Assembly (NCBI RefSeq): GCF_030719215.1
Contig: NZ_CP120983.1
Coordinates: 5,642,001-5,706,000, forward strand
From: Streptomyces sp. Alt3
Lineage (GTDB): Bacteria; Actinomycetota; Actinomycetes; Streptomycetales; Streptomycetaceae
Reading direction: 5' to 3'
DNA: 64,000 bases
This document shows, piece after piece, positions 1-8,442 of the stretch; position 1 is the first letter of the stretch; each line of letters begins with the position of its first letter. A program made the translations under genes and the position numbers. The notes under the pieces are model-generated. The model had not been told where the DNA came from, did not search any database, and saw only the letters and a list, made by a program, of their open reading frames with translations.

Positions 1-1070
1 GGCCGCCGGGGTGGGTCAAGGGCGAGGGATTCGTTGAGGCGAACGAGCCTCCGCTGCCGGACTCGGAGAAGTTCGCGGTCTACGCGCACGCCTACGTGGG
101 GCTACTGACGGACATATCTGAGCACACCAGAACCAACTACACGAGATTCATCGATAACCACATGATCCCGTGGTTCGGCGAGCTGTCAGTCTCCAACCGG
201 GGGAGCAGGCTCACCCGAGAGCACGTCAGCCAGTGGATTCTGGACCTTCAGAACGGGAGGCCCGGCCCCCTGCACCCAGCAGGTACGAAGCGCCGGGCGT
301 ATGCCCCGAAGACGATCGCCAACCTTCACGGGCTGCTGTACAGCATCTTCCAGTCCGCTGTGAGTGCCGACCCCGCACTGCGAGACTCGAACCCGTGCGC
401 CCACACCCGCTTGCCCAAGGGAAACGACACCGAGGATGACGAGGTCTTCCTCGAACCCGAGGAGTACGCCCTCCTTAAGACGCATGTGCGTGCCGACGCT
501 GTCGACATCGTCGATGCGTTGGTGAGTACTGGCCTCCGGTGGGGCGAGATGACGGCACTACAGCCCCGGGACTTCACCTTCGCGTCGAAACGGCCGACGC
601 TCCGCGTGCAGCGTGCCTGGAAGCGGCGTGGAGAGGGCGGGACGTTCCTCGGCGCACCCAAGACCAAGAAGTCACGCCGGACGCTCGTGCTCACCCCGGA
701 GCAGGTGAAACTGTTCCGGCGCCGCTGCCAGGGGAAGAAGCCGACCGACCTGATCTTCACCGCGCCAGAAGGCGGGGCCTGGCACTCCGGCGTGTTCTAC
801 GCACACCGCTGGAAGCCTGCCATCGACGCCGCCAACGCTGTTGGCCTTACCAAGCGTCCGCGCGTCCACGACCTCCGCCACACGCACGCCTCCTGGCTCA
901 TCGCCGGCAAGGTCCCACTGCCTGTGATTCAGGCCCGCCTCGGCCATGAGTCGATCACGACGACCGTCGACCGGTATGGACACCTGCTGGAGGCATCGGA
1001 CGACGAGGTCGTGGCTGCTGTTGAGTGGGCTATGGGTTCCACAGCTGAGCATGTCTCCAAAGCCGCGTGA
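1..1070 (+). CDS. Tyrosine site-specific integrase, 5' end cut by window edge
   Basis: The reading frame is open from the first bases of the window to a TGA at 1068-1070, so the N-terminus lies outside. A GTG at 96 is only an internal candidate start. What remains is a core-binding domain (SEHTRTNYTRF region) and a full catalytic domain. Counting from the GTG at 96, the Arg of TGLRWGE is about residue 148, HDLRH supplies His258 and Arg261, LGHES supplies His284, and the nucleophile is Tyr294 in DRYGHL, followed by a short tail. This is the integrase set of phages and actinomycete integrative elements, which recombine attP and attB. No tRNA or obvious att core is visible next to it. Its position suggests one boundary of an integrated element, but that is inference. 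Confidence 0.93.
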   Translation, partial: PPGWVKGEGFVEANEPPLPDSEKFAVYAHAYVGLLTDISEHTRTNYTRFIDNHMIPWFGELSVSNRGSRLTREHVSQWILDLQNGRPGPLHPAGTKRRAYAPKTIANLHGLLYSIFQSAVSADPALRDSNPCAHTRLPKGNDTEDDEVFLEPEEYALLKTHVRADAVDIVDALVSTGLRWGEMTALQPRDFTFASKRPTLRVQRAWKRRGEGGTFLGAPKTKKSRRTLVLTPEQVKLFRRRCQGKKPTDLIFTAPEGGAWHSGVFYAHRWKPAIDAANAVGLTKRPRVHDLRHTHASWLIAGKVPLPVIQARLGHESITTTVDRYGHLLEASDDEVVAAVEWAMGSTAEHVSKAA

Positions 1071-1098
1071 GTTGCCAGGAGGCGGAGGCCAGGCGCTC

Positions 1099-1704
1099 TC
1101 ATGCTGAACTCCCAAGAATGGGCACGGCTCCGGCCACGACCGGGCATGGTTTCTGAGGTATCCGACTGCCCAGCAGCATTAATCGGTCAGAGGTGGTCTG
1201 TCGACGCTTGGGGCCGCCGCCACGAGAACTGTGCGCATGCACCACGAAGTCATCGAGCGCCTGCTCCTCGTCGGGTAGGCCCGCACGGCGCAAGAACTCC
1301 ATCACGTCGACCCGCCGGCCGTCCGTGGGGGAGGCGCAGGGGATGATTATGGGCGCCCGTCCTCTCAGGAGAAGACGACGGAGCGTACGTAGGCGGTCGG
1401 AGGCACCCTTGCCGGGCGGCAGGACGTAGTAGGTGCCGCCTTCGCAGTCGGTACCGAGGAAGACGATAGCGGTCGCATCGGTCAGATTCTTGGGAGCTCG
1501 CGAGACGGTAGCGGGGTCGGCGGCCATGGTCGCGAAGTTGACGCACTGGCCGCTGGCGGGGTCGCGACAGCTTCGTACCCGTCGTGGTGTAGGAGTAGCG
1601 GCACTGGCCGCTCGCGGCGAACGCCGAGCCTGCACGGCCACGAACAGACGGCGCCAGTTGCGGCGCCGGTGGCAACGGTGAGAGAGCGAAGAGACACGGT
1701 GCAC
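1099..1704 (-). pseudogene. Doubtful or degenerate reading frame, possibly a broken secreted-protein gene
   Basis: I do not recognise this gene with confidence. The middle of the minus-strand frame (about residues 50-110, with GQCVNF and FLGTDCEGGTYYV) reads like a small secreted Cys-containing domain, loosely reminiscent of I36-type inhibitor proteins. The N-terminal 50 residues are arginine-rich and non-protein-like. A hydrophobic stretch suggestive of a signal peptide sits in another frame just upstream, which fits a frameshifted remnant. The C-terminal part also lacks clear family features. It lies between the integrase and a defence gene pair, where decayed genes are common. It could equally be non-coding. 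Confidence 0.2.
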
Positions 1705-2374
1705 CGTCCTCTACCTTGCATCTGGGCGGTGCCACAGATGCTCCAGCTCTCTGGTTCGTCGGCTTCCTCCGCAACGACGCACACCACGTGATCGTGCCGT
1801 CTCTGGAGCAGCTCACGGAACACCAAATCATCGGCGGACTATTGGAAGCGGCGATCGAGCGAGAAGCCGGGGCAGTGCTGCATCAGGCGAGCGCGCTGAG
1901 CGGTCCCGTGAGCGGCATATAACCCCACGCACACCTACCGACCTCGAAGATGCCGCCGGGTCCCGCCGGACTGGGCGCCATCTTGATGGGGAGTGAGTGG
2001 GTTCGACCCAAGGGCTGAGGCCGGCTGTCGGTGAGTCGGGTTTCCAGCCCCAGGAATGAAGGACACCCCGTGACCGACCACCGGATAGGGGGAGTCTTCT
2101 TCGTTGCAGCCCTCGACCGATGGAGGAGCTTGCCCCGACGTTGAGGTCGCCCGAGGCGTATGAGAGCGCGAGCGGCGTGGTTCGGGCCGGGGGATTCGCA
2201 CGTCTGTTCCAAACGTATAGGTGTTAGAAGAAGTTTGTCGGTTCTACTCCTGTAACTGCGGTGATGCCTGCTACGATCCTCGCCACTTGTTCGAAGGCGT
2301 GCGGTGGGGGTTTGAGCGACGGAGCGATTCCGTTGATTCAGCTAATGCTCGCCTTCGAGCGGTGAAGGTTGAAA
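1705..2374. other. Intergenic region with no recognisable gene
   Basis: Short frames exist on both strands but none has a convincing ribosome binding site, composition or family resemblance. The right end, from about 2215, becomes distinctly AT-richer, leading into the low-GC defence genes. It ends in GAAGG at 2364-2368, which serves as the ribosome binding site for the next gene. Confidence 0.5.
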
Positions 2375-3982
2375 ATGGGGGGGCAGATGCTTTCGAAAAT
2401 TATCATTCAGAATTACCGCACATTTCGCAACTTCAAACTCGACTTCGACCCCAAGATGAACATCTTGGTCGGGGATAACGACGCCGGTAAGTCGACGATT
2501 CTTGAAGCAATCAGCCTTGCGCTCACGGGCAGGCTGCGAGGCAGGCTGCTTGCCCAGGAGCTGTCGCCGTATCTGTTCCACCAAGAGGCCACCGCCGAGT
2601 ACATCGCCGCCCTCCGAGAGGGGCGAGAAGCCAGGCCACCAGAGATCATCGTTGAGCTGTTCCTCGACAGTAAAACTGCGCCTGCTGAGCTGATGGGAAC
2701 CAATAATCTTCTGAGGGTCAATGAGTCGGGTGTTCGTATTCGTGTTGCGCTTAACCCGGATTACGAGCCTGAGTACAAGGAGTTCATCAAGGATCCGACG
2801 CAAGTCAGATTGATTCCCACCGAGTACTACAGGGTCGATTGGCTGGCTTTCTCGGGCAATGGCATTACCTTCCGCAGTATTCCTGCAACGGCCTCCCTGA
2901 TTGACGCTTCTAACATTCACCTTCAGAGTGGTGTCGACTACTACCTGAACGGAATCATCAACTCGCACCTTGCGCCAGATGAACGCGTAAAGCTAACGCG
3001 CGCCTATCGCAGCCTCCGCGAGAATTTTGCAGCAGACGACTCGATTGTAAAGATTAATGAGAAGCTGCGGGGCGCTCCAAGTGACGTCAGTGATCGCGAA
3101 CTAACGCTCGGTATCGATGTTTCGCAGAAATCGAGCTGGGAAAGCAGTATCGTTCCACACCTCGACGAGTTGCCATTTCAGTATGTGGGCAAGGGGGAGC
3201 AGAGTACGCTCAAAATTCTTCTTGCTCTCAACAAGAAGGTCGAAGACGCACACATCGTCCTGGTTGAAGAACCGGAGAACCACCTGTCATTCTCCAACTT
3301 GGGCAAGCTGGTTAAGAAGATCAGCGACAAGTGCGACGGCAAGCAGGTATTTATCACTACGCACAGCTCCTACGTGCTGAACAAGCTGGGGCTTGAGAAG
3401 CTCGTCCTACTTTCGGCGACGGAGGGCTTCCGCCTCGACAGCCTTCCGGCGGACACGCAGGACTACTTCCGTAAGCTGTCGGGTTACGACACCCTGCGCC
3501 TTGTGCTTGCTCGACGGTCAATCCTTGTGGAAGGGCCGTCCGATGAACTCATTGTTCAGCGGGCCTACAGGGACCTTCATGGTTGCCTGCCCATTGAAGA
3601 CGGCGTAGACGTAATCAGCGTTCGTGGACTGGCATTTCGTCGGTTCCTGGATATCGCATCACTCACCGGCAATGTGGTCGCCGTCGTGAGGGACAACGAC
3701 GGTACCGAGGCCGCAGAGGTGCAGCGAAAGTACGCCGCTCACACTGTCTTCCCGAACATCTCTGTTCACGTGGGACAGGATAAGACGTACAAGACCCTTG
3801 AGCCGCAACTCCTAAAGGCGAACGGTCTCATCGCAATGAACGCTATCCTCGGAGAGAATTTTACCTCCGAAGCAGACTTGCTTGAACACATGGAGGATCG
3901 AAAGACAACCTGTGCTCTAATGATCTTCTCTAGCGACCAGACCATCAACATGCCGGAGTACATCAGGGATGCAGTCGCCTAA
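2375..3982 (+). CDS. OLD-family ATPase/TOPRIM nuclease, GajA-like (Gabija defence)
   Basis: A 535-residue protein with an N-terminal ABC-type ATPase and a C-terminal TOPRIM nuclease. Walker A is GDNDAGKST at about residues 33-41, and the Walker B region is LVEEPENHL near 295. The TOPRIM acidic residues are in LVEGPSDE near 386 and RDNDG near 443. This is the class 2 OLD arrangement. In Gabija, GajA is a nuclease regulated by nucleotide and works with the helicase-like GajB, whose homologue overlaps this gene's 3' end by 14 nt. The ATG at 2375 follows GAAGG by 6 nt. ATG 2387 (starting MLSKII, the usual family start) and TTG 2369 are alternatives. The GC content is visibly lower than in flanking genes, which suggests acquisition by transfer. 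Confidence 0.85.
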   Translation: MGGQMLSKIIIQNYRTFRNFKLDFDPKMNILVGDNDAGKSTILEAISLALTGRLRGRLLAQELSPYLFHQEATAEYIAALREGREARPPEIIVELFLDSKTAPAELMGTNNLLRVNESGVRIRVALNPDYEPEYKEFIKDPTQVRLIPTEYYRVDWLAFSGNGITFRSIPATASLIDASNIHLQSGVDYYLNGIINSHLAPDERVKLTRAYRSLRENFAADDSIVKINEKLRGAPSDVSDRELTLGIDVSQKSSWESSIVPHLDELPFQYVGKGEQSTLKILLALNKKVEDAHIVLVEEPENHLSFSNLGKLVKKISDKCDGKQVFITTHSSYVLNKLGLEKLVLLSATEGFRLDSLPADTQDYFRKLSGYDTLRLVLARRSILVEGPSDELIVQRAYRDLHGCLPIEDGVDVISVRGLAFRRFLDIASLTGNVVAVVRDNDGTEAAEVQRKYAAHTVFPNISVHVGQDKTYKTLEPQLLKANGLIAMNAILGENFTSEADLLEHMEDRKTTCALMIFSSDQTINMPEYIRDAVA

Positions 3983-5003
3983 TAATCTGGCCGTCATCGC
4001 GGCAGCAGGCTCGCGGAAGACCCAGCACATCATCGACTGCGTCATCGCAGATCCGAGCAAGCGCGTCTTGGTGACGACTTACACCAACGAAAACCTCCAC
4101 CAGATCGTGAGCCGATTGAGCGCGGGCACTGGAGTGCTACCGAGACACGTCACGGTCATGGGTTGGTTCACGTTTCTTCTCAACGAATGTGCTCGCCCCT
4201 ATCAGGGCTTTGTTCTCGGCGAAGCGGGAATGATGGGTGGGCTCAATTTCGTGGGACAGCGTTCGAGGTACATCCCAAAAAGCAAGCCTCAGCAGTACTA
4301 CCTAGACCGTGGCAAGTCGGCATATCGAGACGGCGTATCGGCGTTCTCCTTCGAGGCTAACAAACTGAGCAAGGGTATGGTGGTCGATCGTCTTTCGCGG
4401 ATGTACGACCACATTTTCATTGATGAGATCCAGGACATGGCGGGGTACGACCTCGAACTCTTGGACCTGCTGATGAAGTCGCCGATTTCCGTCACGGTGG
4501 TTGGCGATCCCCGCCAGGCCACCTTCGCAACGAACAACGCTACAAAGAACTCGAAGTACAAGGGGAGCGGCATCGTTGAGTGGTTGGCTATGCGTACCGA
4601 CCTATGCCTCGTTGAAAACCGAGTAGAGAGTTACCGCTGCAACCAGGACATCTGTGATTTCGCAGACGATCTGTACCCCGACCTTGCGCGTACCGTGTCC
4701 AAGAACACCGAAATGACTGGTCACGATGGCATCTTCGCGATCAGCAAATCGGCTGTGTTGGAGTATGCAGAGAAGTACGCGCCGATGGTGCTGCGCTGGG
4801 ACAAGCGAGCCGATACATGCGGTCTCGACGCAATGAACATGGGTACCTCGAAGGGCAGCACGTTCGAGCGCGTGCTCATCTTCCCGACGAAGCCGATGAT
4901 CAGTTACTACCAGACCCGAGACTGCACCCAGGCCGGAGACAGAGCGAAGCTCTATGTCGCGGTGACCCGGGCGAAGTACAGCGCCACGTTCGTCATGCCG
5001 TAA
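3969..5003 (+). CDS. Short UvrD-like helicase, GajB-like (Gabija defence)
   Basis: A 344-residue superfamily 1 helicase-like protein. Motif I is the variant AAAGSRKTQ near residue 12, motif II is IFIDEIQDM, motif III is VVGDPRQATF, motif V is in GTSKGSTFERV and motif VI is YVAVTRAKY near the C-terminus. It lacks the large 1B/2B insertions of UvrD and is clearly shorter than the roughly 500-residue GajB of Bacillus, as I recall it. It starts inside the last codons of the upstream GajA-like gene, implying translational coupling and joint function. Expected role: partner ATPase sensing or handling DNA ends during phage attack. The motifs are seen directly, and the Gabija assignment rests on the pairing. 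Confidence 0.82.
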   Translation: MQSPNNLAVIAAAGSRKTQHIIDCVIADPSKRVLVTTYTNENLHQIVSRLSAGTGVLPRHVTVMGWFTFLLNECARPYQGFVLGEAGMMGGLNFVGQRSRYIPKSKPQQYYLDRGKSAYRDGVSAFSFEANKLSKGMVVDRLSRMYDHIFIDEIQDMAGYDLELLDLLMKSPISVTVVGDPRQATFATNNATKNSKYKGSGIVEWLAMRTDLCLVENRVESYRCNQDICDFADDLYPDLARTVSKNTEMTGHDGIFAISKSAVLEYAEKYAPMVLRWDKRADTCGLDAMNMGTSKGSTFERVLIFPTKPMISYYQTRDCTQAGDRAKLYVAVTRAKYSATFVMP

Positions 5004-5232
5004 AAGACCCTGTTGACTCTGGAAACCTGCTGGAGGCCGTCATGCCCGACGACTACCGTTGACTCATGACGGAAGACCAGCGTCTATCGATCGTCAGACG
5101 TGCGCCTGATCTCTCAGTTCAAGCGCACCGCATCTGGTCGGCATGATGGACACCAACGCGCTGCTCAGCAGCGTCGAGAATGACTACCGTAAAAGGTTCC
5201 GGTCGCGGCTGCTGCGGATGAGCGACGACGGC

Positions 5233-5394
5233 ACTGCGGGTAGTCGGCCCGCCCCGGGGTCGGCCGAGCGCCTCGCGACCCGCAACTGCTGCCGGTTCAT
5301 CCGACTCGCCCTCGGGTTGATCCCCCTTTTCTTCGCGGGCGCCGGCTGCGTGCTGGTGAGCCCTTGCGACGGTGGAGTCGATCGAGACCGTCCC
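5233..5394 (-). pseudogene. IS5-type DDE transposase remnant
   Basis: The minus-strand translation here contains VSIDSTVARAHQHAAGAR followed about 25 residues later by LGRPRGGPTT. This matches the well-conserved segment around the first catalytic Asp of Streptomyces IS5-group transposases (SVDSTxxRAHQHAAGA, then GRSRGGLTTK). Both flanks lose similarity within a few dozen residues, and no inverted repeats were found, so only a fragment survives. It marks past insertion activity between the defence pair and the HNH gene. The rest of the 5004-5468 gap holds no gene that I can support. Confidence 0.55.
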
Positions 5395-5468
5395 GCGTCG
5401 TTGCGGACCGGACGCTCGCATGCATCCAAGGTGCATCATGAAGGTTGCGGGTAGGGCCGTGCCTCGCA

Positions 5469-6104
5469 TTACCAGAGGCTGAGGGGACGGCCCGCGGCAA
5501 TCGCCGCACGGATACGTGCTGCGATCTTCGCTTCGGACTCCCCGCCGTTCCGGCCGGCCCGGATGGCGGAACCTATGGTGCGGGAGCGTCCGGCCGGGCC
5601 GCGAAGGTCAGCGAGGGGGCTACCCGGGTCTCTGCGGCGGGCCAGCCATTCGGCCCGGTTCTCCGCCGCTGTCCCCAGTCGCAGGTGCGCAGGCTGCTGG
5701 CAGGAGTGGTTGTCGCAGGTGTGGCAGACGGTTGGGCTGTCGGTACCCCAGCCGAGCCGAGGGATGACACCGTGCGCAAGCTGGTACCCGTAGAGGTGGC
5801 CCGGCACCGTGCCGCGTCGCGTCCTGCCCGGCCGCGACGCCGCCCTGAAGCTGGCGTGGCCGGTGCTGGAGATCCCGCCGAAGAAGAACCAGCAGTCCTC
5901 GGTTGACGAGGTTCGGTAGACCTTTGCCCAGTACCGGGCCCGAACGGACTCGTTGGCCAGCCAGGACATCCACTCAACGGCCGGTATACGGACCGGCGTT
6001 GGCTCGCCAATGAGGGAAAGTTGCTCGTCAACGTGAACGGGCCCGGACCCGTTCACCGCCGCGAGCGGGAAGAGTCCGGGCCCGATGTCGTTGTTAAGCG
6101 GCAT
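5469..6104 (-). CDS. HNH endonuclease-like protein
   Basis: A 211-residue protein starting MPLNNDIG at the ATG at 6104, inside the last codons of the upstream gene at 6094-6543 (11-nt overlap). The HNH core lies near residues 105-150: HGVIPRLGW, then VCHTCDNHSCQQPAHLRLGT and the Asn of AAENRAEW. This resembles phage-type HNH proteins with CDN-x-C-x-NPxHL signatures. A basic Arg-rich stretch and ARIRAAIAAG follow at the C-terminus. The substrate is unknown. Free-standing HNH proteins can be nicking homing-type enzymes or packaging/restriction nucleases. Coupling to a coiled-coil partner suggests a two-gene unit, which I do not recognise. Confidence 0.65.
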   Translation of the reverse strand: MPLNNDIGPGLFPLAAVNGSGPVHVDEQLSLIGEPTPVRIPAVEWMSWLANESVRARYWAKVYRTSSTEDCWFFFGGISSTGHASFRAASRPGRTRRGTVPGHLYGYQLAHGVIPRLGWGTDSPTVCHTCDNHSCQQPAHLRLGTAAENRAEWLARRRDPGSPLADLRGPAGRSRTIGSAIRAGRNGGESEAKIAARIRAAIAAGRPLSLW

Positions 6105-6543
6105 CAGCCCGGCTGCCGTCCGCCGTGACGACCGGGGCCGGGGTGCCCGAGGTCGAGGAAGCCGCGTCTGCCACATCCGCCCGAGGCTTACGAATTCGGG
6201 TAGTGCGGGGCCGCTCGGCGCGGGCTCGCAGCGATTCGATGATCTCCTTCGCCCGAGCGGCGGTAACAGGCTTCGCCTCGCGTTCCAGCTCCTCCGCCGG
6301 GACACCCAGCAGTTCCGAAACCAACTCGGCATCGTTGTCGAACAGCCGCAGGACTACAGCAGCAGCCTCCCGTGCCGTGACGTCGGCTTCCTCCTTCGCC
6401 TTGGCCGCCTTCACCGCAGCCTCGCGTGCAGTCAGCGCGTGCTCGGCGGCCATCTCCCGCGTCCTCGCCTTCACCGCTTCAGCAGCGCGAACCCGCCGCC
6501 GCAGCTCCGACGCGCTCACCGGTCCTGCCGAATTCGTGCTCAC
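6094..6543 (-). CDS. Hypothetical coiled-coil protein upstream of HNH gene
   Basis: A 149-residue, strongly charged, alanine-rich protein. Residues about 10-70 (ELRRRVRAAEAVKARTREM onward) are predicted long helix or coiled coil. Residues 75-110 (FDNDAELVSELLGVPAEEL) look like a small helical domain, and the tail is Ala/Ser/Pro-rich and probably disordered. GTG at 6543 is the likely start, though its ribosome binding site is weak. The 3' end overlaps the HNH gene start, indicating co-translation and perhaps a subunit or DNA-tethering role. No family name can be given. Confidence 0.55.
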   Translation of the reverse strand: MSTNSAGPVSASELRRRVRAAEAVKARTREMAAEHALTAREAAVKAAKAKEEADVTAREAAAVVLRLFDNDAELVSELLGVPAEELEREAKPVTAARAKEIIESLRARAERPRTTRIRKPRADVADAASSTSGTPAPVVTADGSRADAA

Positions 6544-6726
6544 CCATGCCCCCAGTTCTGTTCGAAGTCAGTGCTTGTCGTGCGCACCGTAGGCACAGGT
6601 CCGCGGACATCTCGAACCACGCCTTCGTTGGGTGCCGGCCAGAGCGAAAGGCTGCCTCCGGCGGGTCCTCCTCGGAGGGGGTGGGGGCTGGTTGGTCGGG
6701 TGCGGGAGCGTTGTGGTGGGGGTGAA

Positions 6727-6883
6727 GGCGGGGTTCCCTCCTCGGCCGGACACCCCAAGGGGCGTACCAGGAACCCGGACACGGTGTCCAGGCCGAGCCG
6801 CTGCGCGGTCGCTACGCGAGCCAGGACACCGCGCCCGGAACCCTGGTACGGCGGAGCTGTCCGACCGAGGAGGGAACCCCGCC
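6727..6883. repeat. Long imperfect inverted repeat (about 60-bp arms), copy 1
   Basis: The left arm at 6727-6789 begins GGCGGGGTTCCCTCCTCGG. The right arm at 6824-6883 ends CCGAGGAGGGAACCCCGCC. The arms are largely complementary, with matched blocks GCGTACCAGG versus CCTGGTAC and GGTGTCC versus GGACACC, around a 34-nt centre. As RNA or extruded DNA it would form one long hairpin. The same structure is at 13664-13820. There is no coding potential I trust. It could be a partition or replication site, a transfer site, or a structured RNA. Confidence 0.85.
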
Positions 6884-6964
6884 CGGGCCCGTTGTGGCCG
6901 GGCCCGGCCGGGCGGGTGCGGGTCGGCGGCACGGGAAAAGGGCAGGTCAGAGCATGTATCCGGG

Positions 6965-7025
6965 TTGACCCAACCCCTAGAACGTGGTTTAATTAGTGAT
7001 ATCGGAAGGGGAGGGCAACCCCCGA
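6965..7025 (+). promoter_or_regulatory. Promoter-leader module 1 (for the DUF2786 gene)
   Basis: The -35 box is TTGACC at 6965-6970, the -10 box is TTTAAT at 6988-6993, and the spacer is exactly 17 bp. A hairpin at 7002-7025 follows, with arms TCGG-AA-GGGG and CCCCCGA around the loop AGGGCAA. The start-proximal box CTCTCACCAG is at 7062-7071, 10 nt before the GTG at 7082, and abuts the GGAG ribosome binding site. The same layout recurs at 8322, 10675, 19908, 21094, 22098 and, degenerate, 26686. Confidence 0.8.
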
Positions 7026-7081
7026 CCGGCACACGGCGGGCCGACCGGCCGCCGACAACCTCTCTCACCAGGAGAACGAAC

Positions 7082-7810
7082 GTGAGCACCACGAAGCTCG
7101 AAACCATCCGCGCCCTTCTCGCTAAGGCGGAGGACCCCCGTACTCCGGAGGCGGAGGCGGAGTTGGCCCGGAAGCGGGCGTTCGAGATGATGGCGAAGTA
7201 CGGCGTCGAACAGGCGATGCTCAGCGACGCCAACCCGGCCAGCGACGGCCCGACGGACCGCAAGATCGTTCTGGATAACCCGTGGGCGATGGAGCGGGTC
7301 CGCCTCATCAACCGCATTGCGCTCGCTCTCGGCTGCGAGCTGATCCACCTTGGGCGGGACGGCAGCGGCCCGGCACGCCGGGTACACATCTTCGGGTACG
7401 CGAGCGATCTTCAGCGTGTCGAACTGCTCTACACCTCCCTTCTTCTCCAGATGAACAGCGGACTGGCCGCTCAGTCGGTCCCGCCGGGCCAGGGTGCGCG
7501 TGCCTGGCGTCGGTCCTGGCTTCTCGGCTTCATCAACCGGGTGGGCGACCGCATCGAGGAGGCCGAGCGCGGCGCACGCGACGAGGCCAGGGGCGAGACC
7601 ACCGCCACCGGCCGCAGTGCGGCCCTCGTGCTCGCGGACCGCAAGGTCGTCGTCTCGCGCAGCTATCAGCAGGCGTACCCCCGTGCACGGAAGGGGGGCA
7701 CCACCACCATGACCGGCAACGGGTACGGAGCCGGATGGACGGCGGGAAGCCGCGCCGACATCGGCGGTAAGCGGATCGGCCGCACTGCGGCCGGGTCCAT
7801 AGCCGCGTAG
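7082..7810 (+). CDS. DUF2786 domain protein
   Basis: A 242-residue protein. The N-terminal KLETIRALLAKAEDPRTPEAEAELARKRAFEMMAKYGVEQA is the DUF2786 signature, a short helical domain common in phage and plasmid proteins of actinobacteria. The remainder (RVRLINRIALALGCELIHLG, later RSWLLGFINRVGDRI and a basic Gly-rich tail) is the usual C-terminal extension of these proteins. Function is unknown, and a nucleic-acid-associated role is generally suspected. GTG at 7082 is chosen because GGAG at 7071-7074 precedes it by 7 nt and the CTCTCACCAG box is correctly placed. It is the first gene of the rightward run and is driven by promoter module 1. Confidence 0.82.
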   Translation: MSTTKLETIRALLAKAEDPRTPEAEAELARKRAFEMMAKYGVEQAMLSDANPASDGPTDRKIVLDNPWAMERVRLINRIALALGCELIHLGRDGSGPARRVHIFGYASDLQRVELLYTSLLLQMNSGLAAQSVPPGQGARAWRRSWLLGFINRVGDRIEEAERGARDEARGETTATGRSAALVLADRKVVVSRSYQQAYPRARKGGTTTMTGNGYGAGWTAGSRADIGGKRIGRTAAGSIAA

Positions 7811-7817
7811 CCCCATT

Positions 7818-7852
7818 GCGGCCGGGGGCGGCCGTCCCCCGCCCCCGGCCGC
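7818..7852 (+). terminator. GC-rich intergenic hairpin (14-bp perfect stem)
   Basis: GCGGCCGGGGGCGG at 7818-7831 pairs with CCGCCCCCGGCCGC at 7839-7852 across a 7-nt loop, directly after the DUF2786 stop codon. No U-tract follows. In high-GC actinobacteria such hairpins can act as terminators or protect mRNA 3' ends. Similar hairpins follow several genes of this run. Confidence 0.6.
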
Positions 7853-7884
7853 CGAGTCCGCGACCTACCCCAGGAGGCATGACC

Positions 7885-8349
7885 GTGCCCGCTCGAAAGC
7901 CCCCGGCCACCCCCGCCCGCATCCTCACTGCCGCCGCCGACCACATCGAACGCGTCGGGCTCTACCAGGGTGACCACCTCTGGCAGCCCGGCCGGATGGG
8001 CGACACCGCCCCGTGCACCGTGCTGCACGCATGGGAGCGCGGCGTGCGCTCCGTCCGGCCCCGCTGGTCCGTACGCGGTGAACCCTGGAACATCTTCCAA
8101 CGCGCCCTGTTCGACTCCCTTGTGGTGCTCAGCAACCAGGTCAACGGCCGTCCCGTGTCCGGGGTCCGGTGGCGAAAGCTGCGGCTCACGGAGGACGCCT
8201 ACCGGCGCGCCCTCCTGTGGTGCTGGGGGGACGAACCCGAGCGGACCACCGCAGAGGCCGCCGCCATGATCCGCGCCGCCGCAGCCCTGCACCCGAGTGA
8301 CGGCGATCACAACCTCCCCGGTTGCCCCACCCTCAAGAACATGGTTTAA
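7885..8349 (+). CDS. DUF6197-like protein (paralogue 1)
   Basis: A 154-residue protein. The N-terminal ARILTAAADHIERVGLYQGDHLW matches the DUF6197 pattern (ILxxAAxxIExxGWxQG). The second half has a helix with RRALLWCWGDEP and the typical TAEAAAMIRAAAAL end. A paralogue lies at 25160-25588. GTG at 7885 is preferred over ATG 7879 because AGGAGG at 7872-7877 is then 7 nt away, whereas the ATG would be 1 nt away. The last codons and stop (residues NMV, then TAA) overlap the -10 region of the next promoter module. Function is unknown. Confidence 0.72.
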   Translation: MPARKPPATPARILTAAADHIERVGLYQGDHLWQPGRMGDTAPCTVLHAWERGVRSVRPRWSVRGEPWNIFQRALFDSLVVLSNQVNGRPVSGVRWRKLRLTEDAYRRALLWCWGDEPERTTAEAAAMIRAAAALHPSDGDHNLPGCPTLKNMV

Positions 8350-8385
8350 TTAATGGTGTCGGAAGGGGGAGGGCAACCCCCCGAC
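8322..8385 (+). promoter_or_regulatory. Promoter-leader module 2 (for the ParB-like gene)
   Basis: TTGCCC at 8322-8327, a 17-bp spacer, then TTTAAT at 8345-8350. The hairpin at 8358-8385 has GTCGG pairing with CCGAC, an AA bulge, a G-run pairing with a C-run, and the loop AGGGCAA. CTCTCACCAG at 8419-8428 lies 14 nt before the ATG at 8443. The -10 box contains the stop codon of the preceding gene. Confidence 0.85.
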
Positions 8386-8442
8386 CGACACCGTCACCGG
8401 GCCGAACGGCCCGAAGAACTCTCACCAGAAAGAGAAGGATCG

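Larger units (their letters stand above)
6633..7081 (+). repeat. 449-bp duplicated regulatory segment, intact copy
   Basis: This whole segment, from TGCCGGCCAGAG to the base before the GTG at 7082, is repeated almost exactly at 13570-13883 plus 19885-20024. By eye there are only about four substitutions over the first 315 bp and three over the last 135 bp. It contains a long inverted repeat and a promoter-leader module, each listed separately. The base run GGCAGGTCAGAGCATG at 6941-6956 is the uninterrupted version of the site where the Tn7-like element sits in the other copy. Confidence 0.93.

Noticed and set aside
5143..5454. A 103-residue plus-strand frame with a hydrophobic segment
   Set aside because: It lies opposite the recognisable IS5 transposase remnant and has no ribosome binding site.
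6965..6993. The Tn7-like element recognising the promoter module as its specific target
   Set aside because: Only one insertion is available and the target GCAGG is short. Specificity cannot be claimed from a single event.
6632..7081. Extension of the DUF2786 protein N-terminus through the duplicated segment
   Set aside because: The open frame crosses the long palindrome, promoter and hairpin. The GTG at 7082 has the proper ribosome binding site and family start.
8351..8442. A leaderless small ORF (MVSEGGGQPP) starting at the ATG just after the TTTAAT box
   Set aside because: Similar ATG/GTG frames appear in several modules, but they are in frame with the gene in only about half of the copies. 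The ATG would lie before the expected transcription start, and the hairpin rather than the peptide is conserved.
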